Source of the DNA: Pseudomonas kuykendallii
GTDB taxonomy: Bacteria > Pseudomonadota > Gammaproteobacteria > Pseudomonadales > Pseudomonadaceae
Reading direction: 5' to 3'
DNA: 64,000 bases
NCBI RefSeq assembly: GCF_900106975.1
Contig: NZ_FNNU01000001.1
Span: 244,145 to 308,144, forward strand
Shown piece by piece: positions 8,311 through 16,588 of the stretch. Position 1 is the stretch's first letter. Every line of letters begins with the position of its first letter. A program made the position numbers and the translations under genes. The notes below the pieces were generated by a model. The model made no database searches. It worked only from the letters and a program-made list of their open reading frames with translations, and was not told the origin of the DNA.

Positions 8311-11300
8311 TCAGCGTTCCTTCACCACCAGGCTCGACGGCGTCGCACCCTGCGCGCGCCAGCTCGGGCGGTACATCGACTCGACCTGCGGCGGCGGCAC
8401 GCGATAGGTGCCGGGGGTGACCGCGCGGGCCAGGTAGAGCAGGTGCGTCGGCCCGTAGCTGTTCACGTCCAGCGCCGCGACGTAGCGGTCGTCGCGGAAT
8501 TCCTGGTGACGGATCGTGCCGTTCTGCATGTCCTGCTGCCATTCCTTCAACGCCCCGCCGGCGTCTTCCAGGCTGGCCGAGCTTTGCGCCAGGTTCTGGT
8601 TTTCCAGTTCCAGGCCGGCCGGCAGCAGGTCGACCACCAGCGCGTCGGGTACGCGCTCCTTGGCGCGGATCGAGAGGTGCACCAGCACCAGGTCACCGCT
8701 GCGCAGGTCGGCCAGGTCCAGCGCCCGGCCACGGGTGTCGTAGAAATCGCGCTCGATGCTGAGGTTCTCGCTGCTCGGCGCCGGCTCGCTGGCCGGATAG
8801 CCCGAGACGCTCAACTGCTGATACAGCGTGACGCCGTCGGTGCCGGTCAGGCTCAGCGGCTCGGCCAGTGCCTCGCCGTCCAGTTTCAGCCCCGGCTGCG
8901 CGGCACTGAGCGCGTGGCTCTGGCCGGCCACCTGCAACTGCGCGCTCCAGTCCGGCTCGGGCTTGCCGAGCACGCCGCGGCCGGCGAGGAACAGCGCGTT
9001 GCGCTCCTGGGTCGACAGCCAGCGCGTGCTGCGCAGTTCCTCGGCCACGGCGAACAGGCGCTCGTCGCGCTGCGCCGGGACCAGGTCCTGCTCCTCCAGC
9101 AGCGCATAGATCAACGCCTGGTCGCGCAGCGGGCTGCCGTAGTCGGAGAGCCAGGCATTGCGGTCGCGGCCGATGCTCAGCCCGGCATGCAGCGCCTGCT
9201 CGGCGCGCGGCGCATCGCCCATCTGCCTGAGGGCGATGGACAGTTGCACCAGCGGCAGTCCGGAGCGCGCCTCGTCGCGTCGGTCGAACAGTGCACGCAG
9301 GGCGCCCAGCGGCGCCTGCTGGCTGCGTGCGAGCACGTAGCCGGCGTAGGCCTGAACGGCGAAACGGCTGGCGTCCAGGTTGTCGCTGTAGCCGGTCTCG
9401 ATCAGCGTGCGCTCCTGCAGGTAGCGCAGCAACCGCTGGGAGGCCCTGGTCAGCGCATCCGGCGGCACGCCGAAGCCCTGGTCGCGAGCGCGCAGGAGGA
9501 AGTCGGTGACGTAGGCGGTGAGCCAGTATTCCTCCTCGCTGTCCGCGCCCCAGAGGCCGAAGCTGCCGTTGTGTCGCTGCATGCCGAGCAGGCGCTCGAT
9601 GCCCAGCTCGATGGCGCGGCGACGCACCGCCTCCGGCTCGCCGGCGATGCCCAGGCGCGCCAGCGTGCCGGCGTCGGCATACAGCGAGGGATACAGGCCG
9701 CTGGTGGTCTGCTCCAGGCAGCCGTAGGGATAGGCGTGCAGCTCGCGGATCTGCTCGGCGAGGTTGAGCGGCGGCCGGCTCGACACGCTGAGCAGCGCCT
9801 CGCGCCCGGCCGGATCGAACTGCGCCAGGGTGCCCGCCGGCAGTTGCCAGCCCTCGCCCTTGAGCAGCGTCTGGAAGCGGACGGTCTGCGCCGGCCAGGC
9901 CGGGCGCACGCCGAGGGTCCAGCTTCGGATCAGCGGTGGCAGGTTCTCGCCGGGCAGATCGAGCCCGTCCACGGTGACCGTGACGCTGCCCTGGCCGTAG
10001 CCGCCGAGGGCGCGCACCGGGATGCGCAGGGTGCTGCGCTGGCCTTCGTCCAGTTTCACCTGCAGCGTCGACTCGCCGCCCTCCAGCGTCAGTTGGCCTT
10101 CGCTGCGCAGCTTCACTTGCAGCGTCTGCGCCTTGCCCGAGAGGTTGCTGAGGTCCAGCGCCAGGCGGGTTTCGTCGCCGCCGGCGAGGAAGCGCGGCGC
10201 CGACAGCTCAGCCACCAGCGGCGCGGCGACCAGCGTCTTCGCCTCGGCCATGCCGAAGCGCTCGTCGGTCCAGGCCTGCGCCATCAGCCGCAGCTCGCCG
10301 TTGAAATCGGGAATATCGAGGCTGATCTCGCCCTCGCCCTGGTCATCCAGGGTCACCGGCTGGCTCTGCAGGGCGACGATGTTGACGCTGGTCTGCGGCG
10401 GCTTGCCACCCTTGCTCAAGGCTGCGGCGTCACCGCCGAAAGCCAGGCTGGCCAGGCGTCCGCCGCCCTCGATCAGTTGCCCGTAGACGTCCAGCTGGTC
10501 GGCACCGTAGGCCTTGCGACCGAACATCGCGACGAAGGGATCGGGGGTCTGGTAATCGGTGATGTTGAGGATGCCGGCGTCCACCGCGGCAAGCAGCACG
10601 CGTACCTGCCGCGGCGCGCTGCCGTCGGCGTCGTGCGCCTGCACGCGGACCTTAAGCGGCTGGTTGGGGCGCATCTTGTCCGGCGCCGTCAGGCTCAGCG
10701 CCAGTTTGCGCGGGGCGCGCTCCAGCGGCAGGTGCAGCAGGCCGACGGCGCGCTTCGGCGTGGCGTTGCTCTTCCGCTCGCCCGGGCGAATCACCAGCGC
10801 GCTGACGTACAGGTCATGCCGCGCCCACTCTTTGGCGATCGGCACCTCGAAGGTCTTGCCTTCGACCGGCACCTGGATTTCCTGCCACCACAGCGGGCCG
10901 TCGGCGGACTCCACCAGCAGGTAGCCGCTGCCGGCGGCCGGCGGCGTCACGCTGACCTTCGCCGTGTTGCCCTCGGCATAGGCCGGCTTGTCCAGCGCCA
11001 GCTTGACCTGGTCCGGACGTACAGCGCCGCCCTCGGCGTTGTCCTGCCAGCGGTAGCCGGCCCAGAAGCGCAGGCTGCTGACCATCCCGGTCTGCGGGTC
11101 TTCAACCTCGACGCGATACGGGCCCCACTCCACCGGGAAGGCGATTTTCGCGGTGCCGTCGGCGGCCACCGAGACGCTCTCCTCGGCGAGGTTCAGGTAC
11201 TTCTCGTTGTAGTGATAACTCCAGCCGTCGTCGGCGGAGAAGTTCCAGTAGTAGTCGCGGCGCTCGCGCACCAGGCGCACCTTGAGGTCGTCGGCGGCCA

Positions 11301-13212
11301 GCTTGTGGCCGCTCGGGTCGGCCACAAGCACCTCGAATTCGGCCTGGCTGTCGCTGTCCACTTCCTCGCCGTCGAACAGCCCGCGCAGCCCCGGCAGGCG
11401 CTCGGCCGGCCACACCGGCTGCTCCAGGCGACGGGTGATCGGCCGCCCACCGGACTCCTGCAGGCTGGCCTGCAACGTCAGCTGCAACGGCGAGCGCGCC
11501 TCGGCCCAGCGGCTGTCGAGGCTCAGCGTCGCCTTGCCCTCGGCATCCAGGGCGGTTTCGTCGAGGTCCAGGTCCTGGCTCAGTTCTTCCTCGGTGACCG
11601 AGCCGAACTGGTAGCCGGGCAACGCCGGCACGGCTTCGCGCAGCGGCCGGACGTAGAGCTGGCCGCCCAGCTTGTTGCCGGACGCCGGCGCACCGTAGAG
11701 GTAGCGGCCCTCGACCTCGAACTGCGCGGTATCGCCCGGCGCCAGCGGCGTGTCGCTGCCTTGCAGGTGCAGCGCCAGGCGTTCGGGGAGGAAATCCTCG
11801 ACGAGGAACTCATAGAGCTGCGGCTTGCCATCGCCCAGGTCGAGCAGCAACTGCCAGCGCCCGGTCGGTGCATCGGCGGCCAGCGCCAGCGGGTACTGGT
11901 AGAAACCACCCTCGCCCGGCGTCCAGACGAACTTGCGGCTGAGTTGCTGATCGGGCTTGCGTACCTCGACGTTCACCGGTTGCGCCGCCACCGGCTTGCC
12001 ATCGGCGTCGCGCAGCAGGGCGTTGAGCAGGACCGTCTCGCCGGGGCGGTAGAGGTCACGCGGGCCGAAGACGAAGAATTGCAGCGGGTGCGCGGCGGGG
12101 CCGGCGATGTCGAACTCGGCCAGGTCCAGCGCCGGGGCGCCGATGCGCAGCAGGCTGGTCTGCGCGCCGTCGCGGGCGATCAGCACCTGCGCCTTGTCCT
12201 TGAGCGGCAGTTCGGCGTGGCCACCCTTCTCGGTCTTGCCGCTGGCCAGCAGCGTGCCCTTGTCGTCGAGCAGTTCCAGGGTGATGCCGTCCAGCGCCTT
12301 GCCGCCTTCCAGCGCCTGGGTGAACACGTCCAGACGGTTGGCGTAGCGGTGCGCGGAAAGGCCGATGTCGCTCAGGGTGAACAAGGTGGCCGGCTGCGTG
12401 TAGCTGTATTCGCCGGCCTGGCGCATCACCGCCAGGTAGACGCCCGGCTGCTTGAACGGCTCGAGCCCGGCGATCGGCAGCAGCAGGTTCTCGCGGGTGT
12501 TGCGCGCCGGATTCAGATCGAAGCGCCCGCCATAGACCAGATCGGCCATCGGCAGCAGTTCGCTGGCCTCCCAGCTGCCCAGCGCGGAGCGGCGGCCCCA
12601 GCGTTCGAGGAACGCCGGCAGACTGTCCGGCTTGATGCGGAAGAACTCGACGTTGACCTTGTCGACATTCAGCGCGATCACCGGCAGGCCTTCCACCAGC
12701 CGCGTCGGCAGCAGCGAACCGGCGCTGGCGAAGCCGACGCTGGGCTGCAGGTCACGGGTTTCCAGGCGCGCGACGTACTCGGTGGCGAGGCTGGAGCCGC
12801 CCAGCCCGCGCAGGCCGGCATCCACCGTCAGCACCAGCTTGCGCTGCGGCTCGAGGTGGCGCAGACGCAGCTCCATGAGGTTGTCCGAGAGCTCCCAGGC
12901 GCCGTCGACCTTGCCGTCCTTGCTGTCGACCAGATGCAGTTTGTCGGCGAAGGCCTGATCGGGGTCCAGCGGTACGCTGAAGCTCACCGACAGTGCGGAA
13001 GCGCCCTCGACCTGGATTTCCGAGACATCGGCGACACTCAGCTCGCGCCCGGCATAGCGCTGCGCCAGGGCCGCGCGATCCTGCTGCGCGGCGGCGGGCT
13101 GCTGCGCCGGGGCGGCCGCCGGTGGCGCGCTGGCGGCCTTCTCCGGCGCCGACGAATCGCAGGCGCTCAACAGCATCAGGGCAAAGGCCAGGAAGAGTCC
13201 TTTCTTCTGCAT
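8311..13212 (-). CDS. Bacterial alpha-2-macroglobulin family lipoprotein (YfhM type)
   Basis: A 1633-residue periplasmic protein, about the length of E. coli YfhM. Bacterial macroglobulins are thought to trap proteases that enter the periplasm. The start at 13212 gives MQKKGLFLAFALMLLSAC, a lipoprotein signal with lipidated Cys18; Asp at +2 suggests inner-membrane retention by the E. coli rule. The thioester motif CLEQ is intact, Cys1165 to Gln1168, within GCLEQTTSGLYPSLY, so covalent trapping is plausible. An SD (GGAG, 6-7 bases upstream) supports this start over the in-frame ATG at 13341. In E. coli the gene neighbours pbpC; no pbpC is here. The large ORF on the opposite strand is a shadow. 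Confidence 0.93.
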   Translation of the reverse strand: MQKKGLFLAFALMLLSACDSSAPEKAASAPPAAAPAQQPAAAQQDRAALAQRYAGRELSVADVSEIQVEGASALSVSFSVPLDPDQAFADKLHLVDSKDGKVDGAWELSDNLMELRLRHLEPQRKLVLTVDAGLRGLGGSSLATEYVARLETRDLQPSVGFASAGSLLPTRLVEGLPVIALNVDKVNVEFFRIKPDSLPAFLERWGRRSALGSWEASELLPMADLVYGGRFDLNPARNTRENLLLPIAGLEPFKQPGVYLAVMRQAGEYSYTQPATLFTLSDIGLSAHRYANRLDVFTQALEGGKALDGITLELLDDKGTLLASGKTEKGGHAELPLKDKAQVLIARDGAQTSLLRIGAPALDLAEFDIAGPAAHPLQFFVFGPRDLYRPGETVLLNALLRDADGKPVAAQPVNVEVRKPDQQLSRKFVWTPGEGGFYQYPLALAADAPTGRWQLLLDLGDGKPQLYEFLVEDFLPERLALHLQGSDTPLAPGDTAQFEVEGRYLYGAPASGNKLGGQLYVRPLREAVPALPGYQFGSVTEEELSQDLDLDETALDAEGKATLSLDSRWAEARSPLQLTLQASLQESGGRPITRRLEQPVWPAERLPGLRGLFDGEEVDSDSQAEFEVLVADPSGHKLAADDLKVRLVRERRDYYWNFSADDGWSYHYNEKYLNLAEESVSVAADGTAKIAFPVEWGPYRVEVEDPQTGMVSSLRFWAGYRWQDNAEGGAVRPDQVKLALDKPAYAEGNTAKVSVTPPAAGSGYLLVESADGPLWWQEIQVPVEGKTFEVPIAKEWARHDLYVSALVIRPGERKSNATPKRAVGLLHLPLERAPRKLALSLTAPDKMRPNQPLKVRVQAHDADGSAPRQVRVLLAAVDAGILNITDYQTPDPFVAMFGRKAYGADQLDVYGQLIEGGGRLASLAFGGDAAALSKGGKPPQTSVNIVALQSQPVTLDDQGEGEISLDIPDFNGELRLMAQAWTDERFGMAEAKTLVAAPLVAELSAPRFLAGGDETRLALDLSNLSGKAQTLQVKLRSEGQLTLEGGESTLQVKLDEGQRSTLRIPVRALGGYGQGSVTVTVDGLDLPGENLPPLIRSWTLGVRPAWPAQTVRFQTLLKGEGWQLPAGTLAQFDPAGREALLSVSSRPPLNLAEQIRELHAYPYGCLEQTTSGLYPSLYADAGTLARLGIAGEPEAVRRRAIELGIERLLGMQRHNGSFGLWGADSEEEYWLTAYVTDFLLRARDQGFGVPPDALTRASQRLLRYLQERTLIETGYSDNLDASRFAVQAYAGYVLARSQQAPLGALRALFDRRDEARSGLPLVQLSIALRQMGDAPRAEQALHAGLSIGRDRNAWLSDYGSPLRDQALIYALLEEQDLVPAQRDERLFAVAEELRSTRWLSTQERNALFLAGRGVLGKPEPDWSAQLQVAGQSHALSAAQPGLKLDGEALAEPLSLTGTDGVTLYQQLSVSGYPASEPAPSSENLSIERDFYDTRGRALDLADLRSGDLVLVHLSIRAKERVPDALVVDLLPAGLELENQNLAQSSASLEDAGGALKEWQQDMQNGTIRHQEFRDDRYVAALDVNSYGPTHLLYLARAVTPGTYRVPPPQVESMYRPSWRAQGATPSSLVVKER

Positions 13213-13470
13213 CACAGTCTCCAGGGAGGGGCAGGCGGATCGGCGCAGGGTACGTGTATCGCCGCGGTAAGCAATGGATAGAGACCAGAATACGAAGGAA
13301 TTGTTAGACGCCATCACATCTGCCGATGCGCCACCGGGCACCCTGCGCCCGGACGAAGCAAGCGGCGACGTGACCGGGCAAGCGCGCCCGTCTGTGCCTT
13401 GCCCGGTGAACCACGAAGGCTACGAACGACGAGGCGCCGGTATACTGCGCGGCCCATCAGGAGGCTTCGC

Positions 13471-14817
13471 ATGAGCGTGAAACAGGCCTGGCGCGACATG
13501 CCCACCCACCGGCGGGTATGGGCACTGGCGGCACCGATGATCCTTTCCAACCTGTCCGTACCGCTGGTGGCGCTGGTCGACAGTGCCGTGGTCGGCCACC
13601 TGCCGCACGCGCATCAGCTCGGCGCCGCGGCGGTGGGCAGCGCGCTGTACCTGCTGATCGTCGGGGTGCTCGGTTTCCTGCGCATGGGCACCACCGGTTT
13701 CGCCGCGCAGGCCGCCGGGCGGGGCGATGGCGGCGGCCTGCGCCAGGTGCTGCTGCAGGGGTTGCTGCTCGGCCTGCTGCTGGCGACGCTGCTCGGCGCG
13801 CTGGCGATTCCGTTCGGCGATGCCGCGCTGGAGCTGATGAACCCTTCCGCCGAGCTCGACGGGCAGACCCGCGCCTTCCTCCACACGCGCCTGCTCGGGC
13901 TGCCGGCGGCACTGGCCAACTACGCGCTGGTCGGCTGGTTCCTCGGCACGCAGAACGCCCGCGCGCCGCTGGCGATCCTGCTGCTGACCAACCTGAGCAA
14001 TGCGGCGCTGTCGCTGTGGTTCGTCCTCGGCCTGGATTGGGGCGTGGTCGGCGCGGCGCGGGCCGCCGTGCTCGCCGAATGGAGCGGCGCGCTGCTGGGC
14101 CTGGCACTGACCCGCGGTGCGCTGCGCGCTCATCCCGGACTGCTCGACTGGCCGGCGCTGCGCCGCTGGGCCAATTGGCGACCGCTGCTGGCGGTCAATC
14201 GCGACATCTTCATCCGCTCGCTGGCGCTGCAGGCGGTGTTCTTCCTGGTCACCGTGCAGGGTGCGCGCCTGGGCGACGCCACCGTGGCGGCGAACGCCCT
14301 GCTGCTCAACGGGCTGCTGCTCACCGCCTACGCGCTGGACGGCCTGGCACACGCGCTGGAGGCACTGTGCGGGCACGCCATCGGCCGCGCCGATCGCCCG
14401 GCGCTGCAACGCTCGCTGGTGGTCGCCGGTGGCTGGTCGCTGCTCGCCAGCCTGCTCTTCGCGCTGTTCTTCCTGCTCGGCGGCAGGCTGTTCGTCGACC
14501 TGCAAACGGACATCCCGGAGGTGCGCGAGGTCGCCCTGCAGTACCTGCCCTACCTCGCCGTGCTGCCGCTGGTAGCGGTCTGGAGCTACCTGCTCGACGG
14601 TCTGTTCATCGGCGCCACCCGCGCGCGGGAGATGCGCGACGCCATGCTCATCGCCTTCGCCATCAGCCTGCCGCTCGGGCTGCTGCTGCAGGGCTACGCG
14701 AACCACGGCCTGTGGCTGACCTTCCTGGGCTTCATGCTCATCCGCGGGATCAGCCTGGGCATCTACGCCCGCCGCCTGAACCGCGCGGGCGCCTGGTTCG
14801 CCCGGGCGACGGCCTAG
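13471..14817 (+). CDS. MATE family efflux transporter (DinF-like)
   Basis: A 448-residue polytopic inner-membrane protein with about 12 hydrophobic segments. MATE transporters export cationic drugs or metabolites in exchange for Na+ or H+. The N-terminal text RVWALAAPMILSNLSVPLVA followed by DSAVVGHL is characteristic of the DinF/NorM fold. A mid-protein repeat of the fold begins around RSLALQAVFFLVTVQGARLG. The start at 13471 follows an SD (AGGAGG, 6-7 bases upstream); the in-frame extension to 13399 lacks one. The gene is divergent from the macroglobulin gene across about 260 bases. The substrate cannot be read from sequence. Confidence 0.9.
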   Translation: MSVKQAWRDMPTHRRVWALAAPMILSNLSVPLVALVDSAVVGHLPHAHQLGAAAVGSALYLLIVGVLGFLRMGTTGFAAQAAGRGDGGGLRQVLLQGLLLGLLLATLLGALAIPFGDAALELMNPSAELDGQTRAFLHTRLLGLPAALANYALVGWFLGTQNARAPLAILLLTNLSNAALSLWFVLGLDWGVVGAARAAVLAEWSGALLGLALTRGALRAHPGLLDWPALRRWANWRPLLAVNRDIFIRSLALQAVFFLVTVQGARLGDATVAANALLLNGLLLTAYALDGLAHALEALCGHAIGRADRPALQRSLVVAGGWSLLASLLFALFFLLGGRLFVDLQTDIPEVREVALQYLPYLAVLPLVAVWSYLLDGLFIGATRAREMRDAMLIAFAISLPLGLLLQGYANHGLWLTFLGFMLIRGISLGIYARRLNRAGAWFARATA

Positions 14818-14918
14818 CCGGCGGGACACCATGGCCAGGCATGGGCGCCACCGAATGGAAGGGGCACAATGACGACGACACCGCCGCGACCGGCAGACAT
14901 CCCTCAGGAAGGACTCGC

Positions 14919-14972
14919 ATGAGCATGACGAACACCTCGCCGTCCCCTCGCCTCGAAGGCCCGCAGCCATGA
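14919..14972 (+). CDS. Possible 17-residue leader peptide before the DUF2214 gene
   Basis: An ATG preceded by a good SD (CAGGAAGGA, 5-6 bases) opens MSMTNTSPSPRLEGPQP, whose TGA stop overlaps the ATG of the next gene (ATGA, 14969-14972). The arrangement is typical of translational coupling. Nothing about the peptide suggests a function, and the reading frame could be a coincidence that merely supplies ribosomes to the DUF2214 gene, which has no SD of its own. Confidence 0.35.
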   Translation: MSMTNTSPSPRLEGPQP

Positions 14973-15424
14973 GCCAGGCCATCGCCGCCTACCTGCATTA
15001 CCTGTCGATCTTCGTGCTGTTCTCGCTGCTCAGCCTGGAGCACATCCTCTTCAAGCTGCCGATGGACAGTGCACGGGCGCGCAGCCTGATACGCACCGAC
15101 ATCGCCTTCGGCATCACCGCCGGCGTGGTGCTGCTCACCGGCCTGGCGCGGGTGATCTGGTTCGGCAAGGGCTGGAGCTACTACCTGCACAACGGCGTAT
15201 TCCACGCCAAGGTCGGCCTGTTCGTGCTGGTCGGGCTGCTCTCGATCATTCCGACGCTGACCTTCTTCGACTGGCGCAACGCCCTCAAGGCCGGGCGCGA
15301 ACCGCAGACCAGCGAAGCCCGCGCACGCCTGACGATCGGCGTGATCCGCGCCGAGCTGGCCCTGCTGATGGCGATCCCGCTGCTGGCCACGCTGATGGCG
15401 CGTGGCTTCGGCTACAGCGGCTAG
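14969..15424 (+). CDS. DUF2214 family membrane protein
   Basis: A 151-residue inner-membrane protein with four hydrophobic segments (about 10-27, 46-63, 84-102 and 128-147). It carries the family's conserved HYLSIFVLFSLLSLEH start and a KVGLFVLVGLLSIIPTLTF segment. The function of DUF2214 proteins is unknown. Its ATG overlaps the stop of a 17-codon ORF, and it has no clear SD directly upstream. The next gene is convergent, 24 bases away. Confidence 0.8.
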   Translation: MSQAIAAYLHYLSIFVLFSLLSLEHILFKLPMDSARARSLIRTDIAFGITAGVVLLTGLARVIWFGKGWSYYLHNGVFHAKVGLFVLVGLLSIIPTLTFFDWRNALKAGREPQTSEARARLTIGVIRAELALLMAIPLLATLMARGFGYSG

Positions 15425-15448
15425 GGGTTGCGCCCTTGGCGGCGCGCT

Positions 15449-15880
15449 TCACTGGCGCATGCCGACGCCCAACCGGTTGAAGGCGTTCATCAGGGCCACG
15501 GCGAAGCTCAGGTCGGCGATTTCGACATCGTTGAAGTGTGCCTTCAGGGCATCGAAGACCCCGTCGGGTGCGCCGCTGCGCGCCACCTCGGTCAGCGACT
15601 CCGCCCAGTCCGGTGCCGCCCGCTCGCGGGCGTCGAAGCGGCCGCTGACGCGCCAACCGGCCAGGGCGTCCAGCTTGGCATCCTCGGTGCCGCCGGCGCG
15701 CAGGGCCCTGGCGTGCATCTCGGTGCAGAACGAGCAGCCGTTGATCTGCGAGACGCGCAGGTTGACCAGCTCGATCAGGCGCTTGCCCAGCGGGCTGCGG
15801 TCGAGGGCCTTCTTGGCGGCGAGAAAGCCCTGATAGGCGTCCGGCGAGAGGTCGTAATAGGGCAGGCGCAGGTTACTCAT
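15449..15880 (-). CDS. Carboxymuconolactone decarboxylase / AhpD-like family protein
   Basis: A 143-residue protein. The CxxC redox motif with downstream histidine is at INGCSFCTEMHARAL (about residues 47-61), the AhpD-type active site used for peroxide reduction or related redox chemistry. Text before it, LGKRLIELVNLRVSQ, is the conserved helix of this family. The start codon overlaps the azoreductase stop by 4 bases (ATGA), so the two are cotranscribed and probably translationally coupled. The exact substrate is unknown; a role in detoxifying peroxides, with the neighbouring flavin reductase, is an inference. Confidence 0.85.
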   Translation of the reverse strand: MSNLRLPYYDLSPDAYQGFLAAKKALDRSPLGKRLIELVNLRVSQINGCSFCTEMHARALRAGGTEDAKLDALAGWRVSGRFDARERAAPDWAESLTEVARSGAPDGVFDALKAHFNDVEIADLSFAVALMNAFNRLGVGMRQ

Positions 15881-16491
15881 GCCGACAGTCCTTCTTCGTG
15901 GGGAAACTTGGCGGCCCATTGGGCGGCGATCCGTTCCAGCTGCCAGCGCGCACGCGCCAGGCCGGCGGCGCGCGCCGCAGGGTCGGAGAACGGCCGTAGC
16001 TGGGCGTCGACGAACTGTGGCGAGGCGACGCCCGCCGCGCGCAACGTTCGGGTCAGCACCTCCCGGTGCGCGTCGCCCGGGCCGGGATCGGCGCCGCGGG
16101 TGGTCAGCAACAGGATCTTCTGGCGGACGAGCCGGCCGAGCGGGTTGCCCTGCTCGTCCGCCACACCGGTCATTCCGGCGCGGACGAGGGCGCCTATCAA
16201 GGCCTTGAAATTCGACGGCATGCTCCCGTGGCACATCGGCACGGCGAACAGCACGGCGTCCGCGTCCAGCAGGCGGCGGCCCAGCGCATCCGCATCGGCC
16301 AGGGTGGCGTCCAGCGCCGCGGCCGGGGAGTGGACGGCGCGGGCGTAGGGCTGTGCCGGCAGCGTCAGGTCGAGGTAATCGACCTGCAGGCCATCGAGCC
16401 GCCCGCGCAACAGGTCGACGAAATACTTCGCCAACGCCTGCGAGTTCGACGTCTCGCGTCTGGCACTGCAATCCACATGCATGAGTTTCAC
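15877..16491 (-). CDS. FMN-dependent NAD(P)H azo/quinone reductase, AzoR family
   Basis: A flavodoxin-fold reductase of about 204 residues that would transfer two electrons from NAD(P)H to quinones or azo compounds. The N-terminal strand and phosphate loop read KLMHVDCSARRETSNS, matching AzoR (KLLHIDSSALGDNS-like). The PMCHGSMPSNFKALIGALVR segment corresponds to the conserved PMYNFxxP-LK region, with substitutions. I chose the GTG at 16491 because GGAG lies 7 bases upstream and it starts exactly at the first beta strand; the in-frame ATG at 16518 adds nine residues without family support. The gene overlaps the CMD-family gene and is divergent from a MocR regulator. Confidence 0.8.
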   Translation of the reverse strand: MKLMHVDCSARRETSNSQALAKYFVDLLRGRLDGLQVDYLDLTLPAQPYARAVHSPAAALDATLADADALGRRLLDADAVLFAVPMCHGSMPSNFKALIGALVRAGMTGVADEQGNPLGRLVRQKILLLTTRGADPGPGDAHREVLTRTLRAAGVASPQFVDAQLRPFSDPAARAAGLARARWQLERIAAQWAAKFPHEEGLSA

Positions 16492-16588
16492 GGCAAGCTC
16501 CGCTATCGGCCTGGACATTCACTGCCTGCAACTCTAGGCGCGACATGCCATAGTCGACAGAGCCAAGAATAGATGGAATGACCAGGAC

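Noticed and set aside
8443..13281. A 1612-codon open frame on the plus strand
   Set aside because: It mirrors the macroglobulin gene; the encoded text is low-complexity Gln/Arg/Ala with no family features, while the minus strand has the lipobox, SD and thioester motif.
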